Positions 33,921-42,857 of a stretch of 64,000 nt of DNA are shown piece by piece (position 1 is the first letter of the stretch; each line of letters opens with the position of its first letter). The notes beneath the pieces are model-generated. The model was not told the origin of the DNA. It did not search any database and saw only the letters and a list, made by a program, of their open reading frames with translations. The stretch is from Clostridiales bacterium (lineage in GTDB: Bacteria; Bacillota; Clostridia; Christensenellales; Pumilibacteraceae), in contig JAFLVC010000005.1 in assembly GCA_022508505.1 (NCBI GenBank), positions 62,001 to 126,000 of the forward strand, given 5' to 3'. Position numbers and translations under genes: made by a program.

Positions 33921-34482
33921 CCTTGTACTCGTTGTAAAATTTCATTCTGATATAAATTGCCAAATCGCATATCGCTTCGAGCGCCACCATAGGCACACTT
34001 CCGGTTAAAGCGGCAATGCGATTGACAACAGAATCGTTGTAGCAGTCGAAGCTACTTTCCGCAATACGCTTCACCGTAGGAAACGTAGATCCGACCGACA
34101 CGGCAAGCTCTTTTATAAGATCGATTATATTCATGGCGGGACGCAACACGCTCGCTTCTATAAGCCTCGCGGCGACCACAAACGAAGAATCGTTTGGAAT
34201 CTTCCCAATATAAAGCAGTAGCTTTATGATGAATGTACGAAGCCGTTCATGTCGCGCAGGGCTGTCGCGGTTTTCATCTAACGGCTTTATTGTAAGCAAT
34301 GACAGCGATTCTTTGCGAAATGCTTCTTTTGCGAGGTCGAACGCCTTACTTCTGTCCGTTATTGCATTTGACGAACGGGTGTCGACATATCCGAACAGCA
34401 TTGAATTTTTCAAAATTTCGTCTGCCCGCTTAAAACGACTGCCTATGTCCCTTGCGGAAATGCTATTATGCGGATCAGTCAT
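33913..34482 (-). CDS. Unknown protein with Spo0A-C-like signature (first of a pair)
   Basis: A 189-residue protein of no assigned family. A charged N-terminal half precedes residues about 80-180, which by eye follow the Spo0A C-terminal domain: LLLYIGKIPNDSSFVVAARL matches the start helix and loop, then IIDLIKELAVSVGSTFPTVK and RIAESSFDCYND match the helix-turn-helix and following helix. No receiver domain is present. It overlaps hinT by eight bases and the next unknown gene by eight bases, so the two are probably made together. Confidence 0.6.
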   Translation of the reverse strand: MTDPHNSISARDIGSRFKRADEILKNSMLFGYVDTRSSNAITDRSKAFDLAKEAFRKESLSLLTIKPLDENRDSPARHERLRTFIIKLLLYIGKIPNDSSFVVAARLIEASVLRPAMNIIDLIKELAVSVGSTFPTVKRIAESSFDCYNDSVVNRIAALTGSVPMVALEAICDLAIYIRMKFYNEYKDE

Positions 34483-34828
34483 CTAACGCGACGCGACGCA
34501 GGCGCAAATTTTCGCCGCCGAGCAAGTGGAGGTGAACGTGCGGAACGGTCTGCACTCCGTCCTCGCCCTGATTGACAATTAGCCTATACCCGTTTTCGAG
34601 CCCAAGCGACGGAGCAAGCTCGCCCACCTTCGCTATGCACTTACCGAGGTTTTCGGCATCTTCGGGCGTCATTTCGGTAAACAGCCTATAATGCTTCTTG
34701 GGAATAGCGAGATAGTGCTTTGCAGCCTTGGGGTTAATATCTGCAATGACAATCATCAAGTCGTCCTCATAATACTTTTTGGACGGCAGCTCGCCTTTAA
34801 TTATCTTACAAAAAACACAATCATCCAT
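34475..34828 (-). CDS. hinT: HIT-family protein (HinT-like nucleotide hydrolase)
   Basis: A 117-residue histidine-triad protein. It has the N-terminal CVFCKIIKGELPSKKYYED block, the LAIPKKHYRLFTEM region, and the catalytic triad in VPHVHLHLLGG. HinT-type enzymes hydrolyse nucleoside phosphoramidates and acyl-adenylates. It is the first gene of the eight-gene minus-strand operon that runs to thiI, with a strong promoter at 34857-34885 and AGAGGTC before the ATG. Confidence 0.95.
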   Translation of the reverse strand: MDDCVFCKIIKGELPSKKYYEDDLMIVIADINPKAAKHYLAIPKKHYRLFTEMTPEDAENLGKCIAKVGELAPSLGLENGYRLIVNQGEDGVQTVPHVHLHLLGGENLRLRRVALDD

Positions 34829-34856
34829 ATTTTGACCTCTTTCACGCCTTATAACA

Positions 34857-34885
34857 ATTATACAATATATTTAGCCATTTTGCAA
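34857..34885 (-). promoter_or_regulatory. SigA-type promoter of the hinT operon
   Basis: Read on the minus strand, TTGCAA (34885-34880) and a perfect TATAAT (34862-34857) are separated by 17 bases. The leader to hinT is about 20-25 bases. Confidence 0.85.
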
Positions 34886-34912
34886 GAAGATATATAAATA
34901 TTTTTTTGCCGA

Positions 34913-34951
34913 GAAAAAAGTAAAAGAGCGGGCTTTTACACAAGCCCGCTC
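34913..34951 (-). terminator. Terminator after cotH
   Basis: Perfect 10-bp stem GAGCGGGCTT / AAGCCCGCTC (34926-34935 with 34942-34951). On the minus strand it is followed by TTTTACTTTTTT. It ends the cotH transcript ahead of the hinT promoter. Confidence 0.85.
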
Positions 34952-34988
34952 GATTTTTGAGATTGTATAAGCACTCGCATGCAAGGTC

Positions 34989-36962
34989 TTAAAGCTGAGA
35001 AAATTTTTGCCACGTCTTGTGCTTTTGCGCGAGATAGTCCTGCATGGAAATATTACTTGTCGTGCTTCCGAAATTAGTCGTACCGTTCTCGCTGAAACCG
35101 AGCCGCGACCAGTCGACGTTGCCGTCGCAGTTATTGACAATAGCCGGAGACGGCGCGGTATAATCGTTATACACAGTTTTATACGCATAATATATCTTAT
35201 AGAAGTTGTCATATTGCATCCATGCGCCGTTGAAAACGAGATATAGCTTGCTCTTATAAAGTTTACGGTATTTATCGATTCCGCCCGGAAGTATCGTTTT
35301 AGTGTAGAGCGGGTTTGTGTTTTTAATATTCGATCCGTAGCTTGTCGTATCGTAAGGCCCCGCCTGCGTCATGCCGTTCCCTGTCGGATTCCAATCCCTG
35401 TTTATTCCGAAACATCTGTCGTAGTCGTACGGAATAATATACGTCTTACCCGCAGGTGTGAAATACAAGTAATAGTTATTAAAATTGTTGCGAATACAGT
35501 CGGGATTGCCTACCGCGTAATTGACAGCCTCAAATCTTGTAAAATAGTTCATATCCATAAGTGATTCGAGTTTTTCGGCAAAAACCTCATTGTCTTTTTC
35601 ACTGAGTGCCTCGATAAAATCAAGCAAGTACTTATGGTTGTTGTAATCGGCGTCTGTAGGATCGTCGTTTGTTTTGAGTGCATAAGTGTACTCGTCGCCT
35701 ATGCCGTAGTACTTTGCAGCGGAAAGATCGGCAGGTCCCATGGTATAAGTGCACTTATAAAGGTCCCCGCCCTTGTTTTCCTTGTCGAAATTGCGCTTAA
35801 TAAACTGCTTGTCTACCGTTTCGTAAAGATTGCCTATCCCAAGACTTTCCATTTCGCCGTCCTGCTTGACGCTGAACTGCGTGAGCGTGATGTGCGGAGC
35901 GAGAATGCCGTAGGCTTGGAACATTCTGTTAGCGTATATTTCGCGTATATAGGTCTGATCGTAGTTTTTATTCCATTTATAATAGAACTTTTCCATCGTG
36001 GCAAACGAGCGATTTTTGCGCGCTTTGCGTCCGGCGGAATCACCGGACCAGTCATGCAAAATGTCGCTGCCCCACGCACCGTTTTCGTATTCCTCGCCGT
36101 CAAATGTTTCGCCCAAATTGAAGCGGTAATGAACATAGGCGTATATTTGACCGTTCTCGTCGCAAAACTCTCGGCGCGACGTATTGCCGCGCATGCGTAT
36201 GCCTACCTCATCGTAATAATAGTCCGTTCCGTTAACAGTAACCGTGAGATTGCATTTACGGTATGTGTCTTGCTTGACAATATCTTCACTTTTAAAAGCC
36301 TCGTTGATTTTTTGAAGCTCTTTCGGCTCTATATCTACTTTAATGCTTATCGAAGTAGTTTCCTGCCAAAGCGAGTAATACAGGGCCTTTTCTTCCTCTG
36401 TGTAGTCCTTATAGAATGCCGTATTCTCTTTTGATATTTCGTCGCCGAACTCGTATATATCGTCATCCGGCGACGGAACGTCGGGCTTTATAGCAGTTGC
36501 GTCAATAGTGAAATAGCTATTTTCGGGCGTGTCCGGATCGGTATGCAATGTTATCTTGTACTTACCGTCGAAGCCGTCTGAAAGTACAATGTTCAGATGA
36601 TTACTCTCGCAAAAGAACAGTGTAGAAGCACCGCCCGCCTTTAGCGAGTTGAAATTCATCTCGTTATCGTAAAATTTTGAAGGGTCTCCGTCATTTACAA
36701 TTTTAAACTGATCGCCGCCCAAAAGCATGATTTCCTTCGTATATACGGTAAACCCATCCTTATCCTGCTTAGACAGGCGCGTAAATTTCATGCTTTCGGA
36801 ATAGCTGGTTTCCCAAGCAGTGAAGCTTCCGACCAAATAATAGTTTTTGGTATCAAAGTCCTTCTTTTCAGTCGGAGTAGACGGTCCTTTACCCGTCGTC
36901 GAACAGCCTGTAACAGTGAGCGCAAGCACGGCGCTCAATATAAAAATTAAAAACTTTTTCAT
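34989..36962 (-). CDS. CotH-family kinase, lipoprotein with extra N-terminal domain
   Basis: A 657-residue protein. The N-terminus is a lipoprotein signal (ALTVTGC, modified cysteine about residue 20). Residues about 40-155 form a probable beta-rich domain starting YYLVGSFTAW. The CotH kinase-like domain follows, with GIRMRGNTSRREFC, NRMFQAYGILAPHITL, LYKCTYTMG and the probable metal-binding IPYDYDRCFGINRDWN. In Bacillus CotH phosphorylates spore coat proteins, but secreted CotH proteins are also common on clostridial surfaces. The lipoprotein signal and extra domain favour a surface role. GGGAGACATT precedes the ATG. Transcribed alone. Confidence 0.88.
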   Translation of the reverse strand: MKKFLIFILSAVLALTVTGCSTTGKGPSTPTEKKDFDTKNYYLVGSFTAWETSYSESMKFTRLSKQDKDGFTVYTKEIMLLGGDQFKIVNDGDPSKFYDNEMNFNSLKAGGASTLFFCESNHLNIVLSDGFDGKYKITLHTDPDTPENSYFTIDATAIKPDVPSPDDDIYEFGDEISKENTAFYKDYTEEEKALYYSLWQETTSISIKVDIEPKELQKINEAFKSEDIVKQDTYRKCNLTVTVNGTDYYYDEVGIRMRGNTSRREFCDENGQIYAYVHYRFNLGETFDGEEYENGAWGSDILHDWSGDSAGRKARKNRSFATMEKFYYKWNKNYDQTYIREIYANRMFQAYGILAPHITLTQFSVKQDGEMESLGIGNLYETVDKQFIKRNFDKENKGGDLYKCTYTMGPADLSAAKYYGIGDEYTYALKTNDDPTDADYNNHKYLLDFIEALSEKDNEVFAEKLESLMDMNYFTRFEAVNYAVGNPDCIRNNFNNYYLYFTPAGKTYIIPYDYDRCFGINRDWNPTGNGMTQAGPYDTTSYGSNIKNTNPLYTKTILPGGIDKYRKLYKSKLYLVFNGAWMQYDNFYKIYYAYKTVYNDYTAPSPAIVNNCDGNVDWSRLGFSENGTTNFGSTTSNISMQDYLAQKHKTWQKFSQL

Positions 36963-36986
36963 AATGTCTCCCGAAATTACAACCGT

Positions 36987-37015
36987 ATTTTAACATACAA
37001 ATCAATCAAATGCAA
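36987..37015 (-). promoter_or_regulatory. Possible SigA-type promoter of cotH
   Basis: On the minus strand TTGCAT (37015-37010) and TAAAAT (36992-36987) are separated by 17 bases, 24 bases upstream of the cotH ATG. Confidence 0.5.
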
Positions 37016-37048
37016 CAAATATTGTGCATGCGTCGCTCATTTCACTGT

Positions 37049-37080
37049 AAAAAAGCTCTCGGCATGCATCCGAGAGCTTT
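37049..37080 (-). terminator. Terminator after eno
   Basis: Stem AAAGCTCTCGG / CCGAGAGCTTT (37052-37062 with 37070-37080) and a 7-base loop. On the minus strand the stem runs into TTTTTT. It lies 32 bases after the eno stop. Confidence 0.85.
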
Positions 37081-37112
37081 TGCTTTTCTGTATTTTGTCT
37101 TTGACAACCCTA

Positions 37113-38480
<1,368 letters not shown>

Positions 38481-38496
38481 TTAAAGCAACTTTAAT

Positions 38497-38532
38497 CGCT
38501 ATTGCGCTACAAATTACATTGCGGCAATAGCG
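38497..38532 (-). terminator. Possible weak terminator after the desulfoferrodoxin-like gene
   Basis: 9-bp perfect stem CGCTATTGC / GCAATAGCG (38497-38505 with 38524-38532) with an 18-base loop, directly after the stop codon. No T-run follows on the minus strand, so termination is uncertain. Confidence 0.35.
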
Positions 38533-38535
38533 CGA

Positions 38536-38895
38536 TTACAGCTTAGTCATCCACAGACCGTGGAGATTGCAGTACTCATAAACAGCAACCGCCTTCTCGC
38601 CAGCCGTAAGCTTAAACTCGGTCTTGGGCGCGTCGGTGCTCTTTAGGCAGTGCTGCTGATAGCCTTTATCCGTTTCAAGAACGATAAAAGCAATTTGGTG
38701 CTCGGCGGTCATCGGGTGCGTAACAGATCCCACTTCGACGCAAACGGTGTCGCCATCGACCTTAACGACCGGAACGTGTTTTTCCTGCGCCGCGTCGGTT
38801 GTGTTGGGAACGAGAAGCTTGCATGCGTCGCAAAGCTCTGCTTGGTCGCGCGTGATTGCGATTTCGCCTGTTTGCTTGTGTACGTAAAACTTCAT
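38536..38895 (-). CDS. Desulfoferrodoxin-family superoxide reductase-like protein
   Basis: A 119-residue protein. The C-terminal superoxide reductase domain keeps the iron ligands: histidines in EKHVPVV, HPM and AEHQI, and the cysteine and histidine of EYCNLHGLW. It would reduce superoxide to peroxide in the cytosol of an anaerobe. The N-terminal desulforedoxin part is degraded: the first CxxC reads HKQT in FYVHKQTGEI, and only LCDAC remains of the second pair, so the FeCys4 centre is probably absent. The ATG at 38895 has AAAAAGGAGAATATT upstream and replaces a longer frame from 38958. Confidence 0.88.
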   Translation of the reverse strand: MKFYVHKQTGEIAITRDQAELCDACKLLVPNTTDAAQEKHVPVVKVDGDTVCVEVGSVTHPMTAEHQIAFIVLETDKGYQQHCLKSTDAPKTEFKLTAGEKAVAVYEYCNLHGLWMTKL

Positions 38896-38936
38896 AATAT
38901 TCTCCTTTTTGTCGCGATAATACGCGTTATTAACTG

Positions 38937-40139
38937 TTATTCGATAGCTTTTAGGCATTCCTCGAGCGCTATTATGCCGTGCTCAAAGGTAAGCCCGCCT
39001 TGCAGATATGCGACGTACGGCGGACGAATCGGCGCATCGCACGACAGTTCGATCGACGCACCTTGAACGAACGCGCCTGCCGCCATGATTATCTTATCGT
39101 TGTAGCCCGGCATATCCCACGGCTCGGGCGCAGCAAAGCTGTCAATGGGCGACGCGCTCTGCACAGCGCGGCAAAAGCTTATTAGCTTGTCGGGATCGCC
39201 GAACTTAATTGAACATATAATGTCGTCGTAGCTTTCACCTGTTTTCGGAAGCGTCTCGTATCCGAGCGAGCTGAAAACCTCCGAAAAAAGCATTGCCGTC
39301 TTGACGCTTTGCGCGACTGTATGCGGCGCGAGAAACAGACCTTGATAAAACGGTCTGTAATCGCCTGCGTACGAACCGACTTCCCTGCCGATAGACGGCG
39401 CGGTGAGCCGCCCTTCTATCATCTGTATTGCTCTTGCCTTGCCGCAAATATAGCCGCCGGTCGGTGCAATGCCGCCGCCGGGATTTTTTATGAGCGAACC
39501 GACTATGACGTCCGCACAAGCCGTCGGCTCGGTTTTTTCGGTAAATTCGCCGTAGCAGTTATCTACGAGCGTCATTGCATTATTCTCTGCGGCAATATTG
39601 CAAATGCTTTTTATATCGTCGACGGACAGCGCGGGGCGCATATCGTAACCGCGCGAGCGCTGTATCATGACGACGCGCGGATTAAATTTCGCACATGCCT
39701 TTGAAATAGTTTTTAAATCGGGCCGCCCGTCCTTTAACGGCACGAGCTCGCATTTAATTCCGTAGTCCTTGAGCGAGCCGTTTCCGTCGCCGAAAATGAC
39801 GTCGTTTAGCGTGTCGTACGGCTTTCCCGTAGCGAAAAGCAAGGTGCTATTCGGACGAAGAAGCCCGAACATAGCGATTGTAAGCGCGTGCGTCCCCGAC
39901 GCTATCATGGGAGAAACTATGCCGTCCTCGGCGCCGAAAACGTCGGCGTACAGGCGGTTTAGAGTGTCCCGCGATGCGTCGTCGTAGCCGTAGCCTGTAG
40001 ACGGCGCGAAGTGGCGCAGAGCCACCCTGTTCTTTCTGAACGCGTCAAGCACCTTTCGCTGATTAAAAAGTGACGTTTCTTCTACTTTTTCGAACTGCGG
40101 CTTCAGCTTTTCGAGCGCGATTTCAATATGTTTATTCAT
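38937..40139 (-). CDS. PLP-dependent lyase of the methionine gamma-lyase-like (YnbB) family
   Basis: A 400-residue fold-type I PLP protein, corresponding to Bacillus YnbB, sometimes called aluminium resistance protein. Landmarks: ALRHFAPSTGYGYDDASRDTL, ASGTHALTIAMFGLLRP, MTLVDNCYGEFTE with the PLP aspartate, VGSLIKNPGGGIAPTGGYI with the probable PLP lysine, and DAPIRPPYVAYLQGGLTFEH. Substrate unknown. It overlaps miaA by eight bases at the end of the miaB-mutS-mutL-miaA operon; ynbB lies near miaA in Bacillus too. Confidence 0.9.
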   Translation of the reverse strand: MNKHIEIALEKLKPQFEKVEETSLFNQRKVLDAFRKNRVALRHFAPSTGYGYDDASRDTLNRLYADVFGAEDGIVSPMIASGTHALTIAMFGLLRPNSTLLFATGKPYDTLNDVIFGDGNGSLKDYGIKCELVPLKDGRPDLKTISKACAKFNPRVVMIQRSRGYDMRPALSVDDIKSICNIAAENNAMTLVDNCYGEFTEKTEPTACADVIVGSLIKNPGGGIAPTGGYICGKARAIQMIEGRLTAPSIGREVGSYAGDYRPFYQGLFLAPHTVAQSVKTAMLFSEVFSSLGYETLPKTGESYDDIICSIKFGDPDKLISFCRAVQSASPIDSFAAPEPWDMPGYNDKIIMAAGAFVQGASIELSCDAPIRPPYVAYLQGGLTFEHGIIALEECLKAIE

Positions 40140-41043
40140 TCCCGTCTCCCAAAAACGTAGCGACGCATTTTTCGATCGAATCGTAATCGCGCGCGTCGAT
40201 AAATACCTTGTGTAGCTTCATGTTATTGAAGTACGTCATTTGCCTCTTTGCGTAGTTTCTTGTCTTTTGAGCGACAAGCGCCTCAAGCTCTTCTCTCGGA
40301 GTGTCGGGGCTTTCCGCAATCTGCTTATATCCGAGCGCTTGCATAGCTTGACAATTCTTGTACTTTAAAAGCCCTATTGTCTCCTCTATCAAGCCGTCGT
40401 CAAACATGGCGTGAACTCGTGCGTTTATCTTTTCGTACAGTGTTTCGCGCGGAAGCGTAAGCACAATAGAAAGATCGTCATACGGCTTGTCGACAGTTAC
40501 TGCCGCCGATTTGGGTTTACCGCCCGTATAATAAATTTCGAGCGCGCGCAAAGTCCGCTTTACGTCGTTTCGCGCTATATCGCCCGCCGACTTATCGTCC
40601 GCAAGAGCCAAAAGCTCGTGCATGCAACCTACAAAGTGAGAAGATATTTTCAGTGCCGTTCGAACGTCATCGTTTTTGGGCTGTCCCGCAAAGTTATAGC
40701 CCGAAAACAACGAATTTACGTATAATCCCGTACCGCCGACAACTATTGGGAGTTTTCCGCCCGCGTGAATTCTATCTATTTCCTTCGCCGCGAGCTCCAC
40801 ATATTCCCCGACAGAAAACGACGCATCGCCGTCTACAATATCTATCATGCTGTGCTCGACTCCGCCGCGCTCCGATTGTTTCAGCTTACCCGTTCCGATA
40901 TCGAAGCCGCGGTAAATCTGCATTGAATCGGCGCCGACTATTGCGCCGTTAAACCGCTTGGCAAGTCTAATTGCAGTATCCGACTTGCCGACGGCGGTGC
41001 AGCCGACAAGCGCTATCGCCTTTATACGATGCGCTTGAACCAC
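40132..41043 (-). CDS. miaA: tRNA dimethylallyltransferase
   Basis: A 303-residue enzyme that adds dimethylallyl to A37 of tRNAs reading UNN codons; MiaB, encoded upstream in this operon, then adds methylthio. It has the P-loop LVGCTAVGKSDTA, GADSMQIYRGFDIGTGKL, VVGGTGLYVNSLFSGY and the late KTRNYAKRQMTYFNN. The start is a GTG at 41043 inside mutL, supported by AAAAAGGAGATTG at eight-base spacing; the overlap is 22 bases. Confidence 0.95.
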   Translation of the reverse strand: MVQAHRIKAIALVGCTAVGKSDTAIRLAKRFNGAIVGADSMQIYRGFDIGTGKLKQSERGGVEHSMIDIVDGDASFSVGEYVELAAKEIDRIHAGGKLPIVVGGTGLYVNSLFSGYNFAGQPKNDDVRTALKISSHFVGCMHELLALADDKSAGDIARNDVKRTLRALEIYYTGGKPKSAAVTVDKPYDDLSIVLTLPRETLYEKINARVHAMFDDGLIEETIGLLKYKNCQAMQALGYKQIAESPDTPREELEALVAQKTRNYAKRQMTYFNNMKLHKVFIDARDYDSIEKCVATFLGDGNE

Positions 41044-42857
41044 TTTTCAATCTCCTTTTTGCCGAATGCGACGGCGATAGGCCTGCCGTGCGGGCAGAAT
41101 AGCGTTATGTTCTGCGCCGCCATTTCGGAAAGTAATGCGTCTATTTCAGATTGCGAAAGGTCGTCGATTTCGCCCTTAACGGCGGCCTTGCACGCCGCTT
41201 GCATAAGGCGTTCTTTGAGCGCCGTCGGACTCTTGTCTCGCGAGTTTACGATGGTAAGCATGTCGGAAACAAAGTTTTTCAAATCGATGCCGGCGCACTC
41301 GTACGGCACCTGCGAAAGAGCGAATGTGCACTCACCGAACGGCGAAACGACAAACCCGCAGTCCGCCAAAAGGTCGAGATTTTCGGTTATCGCTTCCCCG
41401 TCCAACGGCGAAACGTCGAACACGAACGGCAAAATCAGCGGTTGTGTTTTCAAGCGCTTCTTTTCGTAATCTGAAAGCAAGGCATCGTACAGTAATTTCT
41501 CGTGAGCCGCGTGCTGGTCTACGAAATAGCACATTTCGCCGCGCTCTAAAATCAAATACGTATTAAACAGCTTGCCTACAAACTTGCATTCGACCGGCGC
41601 AAAGACGGGTTGTTCTTCAAAAGACGCGGCGCTGTCGTAGACGTCCTTGTATTTCGGCTCTGAAACAGTCGCTTGTGCGCCGTTGTCTTGCGAACCCGAT
41701 ATAACGTCGTCAGAATAAAAAGTCGTTTTAAACGTCGGTGACGGCGACTCTTCCTCCCGAGGCTTTTGCGCTATGTCGAAAAACGATTTAATCGTGTGCG
41801 CAGCTTTTCCGAATCCTTGCTGCTCGACGCGCTGTTCCTGAGAAAAATCCTCGTCGGTAAGGTGCTTTGCGTCGACAAGGCGCGGCTGAATAGCGTTTTT
41901 GACTGCACGAGCGACGGCAGACTTTACCATAACAGTGTCGGCAAACTTGACCTGTAGCTTGCTCGGGTGCACGTTTACGTCTACCATGTCGTACGGCATA
42001 GTCAAATGCAGGACAAACAGCGGGTATTGCCGTTTCATGAGATACGGCGCATACACCGAATATATGGCGTACATGATGTCGGCGCTTTCGACGTATCTGC
42101 CGTTTATTACGACGTGCTGATAGTTCTTAGACGGCTTTGTAAATGACGGAACGCAGGTGTACCCCTCGATCTTGAGCTGCGGTTCTTCGAGCGACGCATG
42201 CACGGTGTTTTTCAATACGGCGTCGCCGTAGACTGCGAATATCGCACTTTTTAACCCCTCGCCCGACGAAGCGAATTTCTTTGTCTCGCTGTCGAATTTA
42301 AACACGACGTCTGCATTTGCGAGCACCAAATGCTCTATAAGCGCGAGGATTTTCGCTTCCTCTTTGGACGGCTTGTTCAAAAACTTTTTGCGCGCGGGTA
42401 TGCGCTCGAAAAGATTGACGACCGTAACCGTCGTTCCGAGCTTGGCACCGCATTCCTCGTGCGAGACGAGCTTGCCGCCCTTGTAAACAATTTCTCCGCC
42501 CATATCGCTGTCTTTTACGCGCGACGTCATTGTTACGTCCGCAACCGCCGCAATGCTCGGAAGCGCCTCGCCGCGAAAGCCGAGCGTGGAAATCGTGTCG
42601 AGATCGTCGATTGCTTTTATTTTACTCGTCGCGTGCGGCATGAATGCCGTCGGCATGTCGTCGAACTCAATGCCGCTTCCGTTGTCGTCAACGCGAATAT
42701 AGTCTATTCCGCCACCCCTGACGCTGACGGTAATTTCCGTAGCGCCTGCGTCAATGGCGTTTTCGACGAGCTCTTTGACAATCGACGACGGGCTTTCCAC
42801 CACCTCGCCGGCGGCTATACGGTTAAAAATTTCGCTCGGAAGTCTGTTTATCTTCAT
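41022..42857 (-). CDS. mutL: DNA mismatch repair protein MutL
   Basis: A 611-residue MutL. The GHKL ATPase domain has IAAGEVVESPSSIVKELVEN, DAGATEITV, DDNGSGI and GFRGEALPSIAAV. A disordered linker leads to the C-terminal endonuclease domain, whose metal motif reads DQHAAHEKLLYD, with aspartate in place of the usual last glutamate of DQHAxxExxxxE; CPHGRPI is intact. It nicks the new strand after MutS finds a mismatch. The ATG at 42857 overlaps the mutS stop as ATGA; the longer frame from 42884 is inside mutS. Confidence 0.96.
   Translation of the reverse strand: MKINRLPSEIFNRIAAGEVVESPSSIVKELVENAIDAGATEITVSVRGGGIDYIRVDDNGSGIEFDDMPTAFMPHATSKIKAIDDLDTISTLGFRGEALPSIAAVADVTMTSRVKDSDMGGEIVYKGGKLVSHEECGAKLGTTVTVVNLFERIPARKKFLNKPSKEEAKILALIEHLVLANADVVFKFDSETKKFASSGEGLKSAIFAVYGDAVLKNTVHASLEEPQLKIEGYTCVPSFTKPSKNYQHVVINGRYVESADIMYAIYSVYAPYLMKRQYPLFVLHLTMPYDMVDVNVHPSKLQVKFADTVMVKSAVARAVKNAIQPRLVDAKHLTDEDFSQEQRVEQQGFGKAAHTIKSFFDIAQKPREEESPSPTFKTTFYSDDVISGSQDNGAQATVSEPKYKDVYDSAASFEEQPVFAPVECKFVGKLFNTYLILERGEMCYFVDQHAAHEKLLYDALLSDYEKKRLKTQPLILPFVFDVSPLDGEAITENLDLLADCGFVVSPFGECTFALSQVPYECAGIDLKNFVSDMLTIVNSRDKSPTALKERLMQAACKAAVKGEIDDLSQSEIDALLSEMAAQNITLFCPHGRPIAVAFGKKEIEKWFKRIV

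Noticed and set aside
35634-36434. 266-codon plus-strand open frame opposite cotH
   Set aside because: Low-complexity hydrophobic translation caused by antisense reading of a real gene; no start signal.
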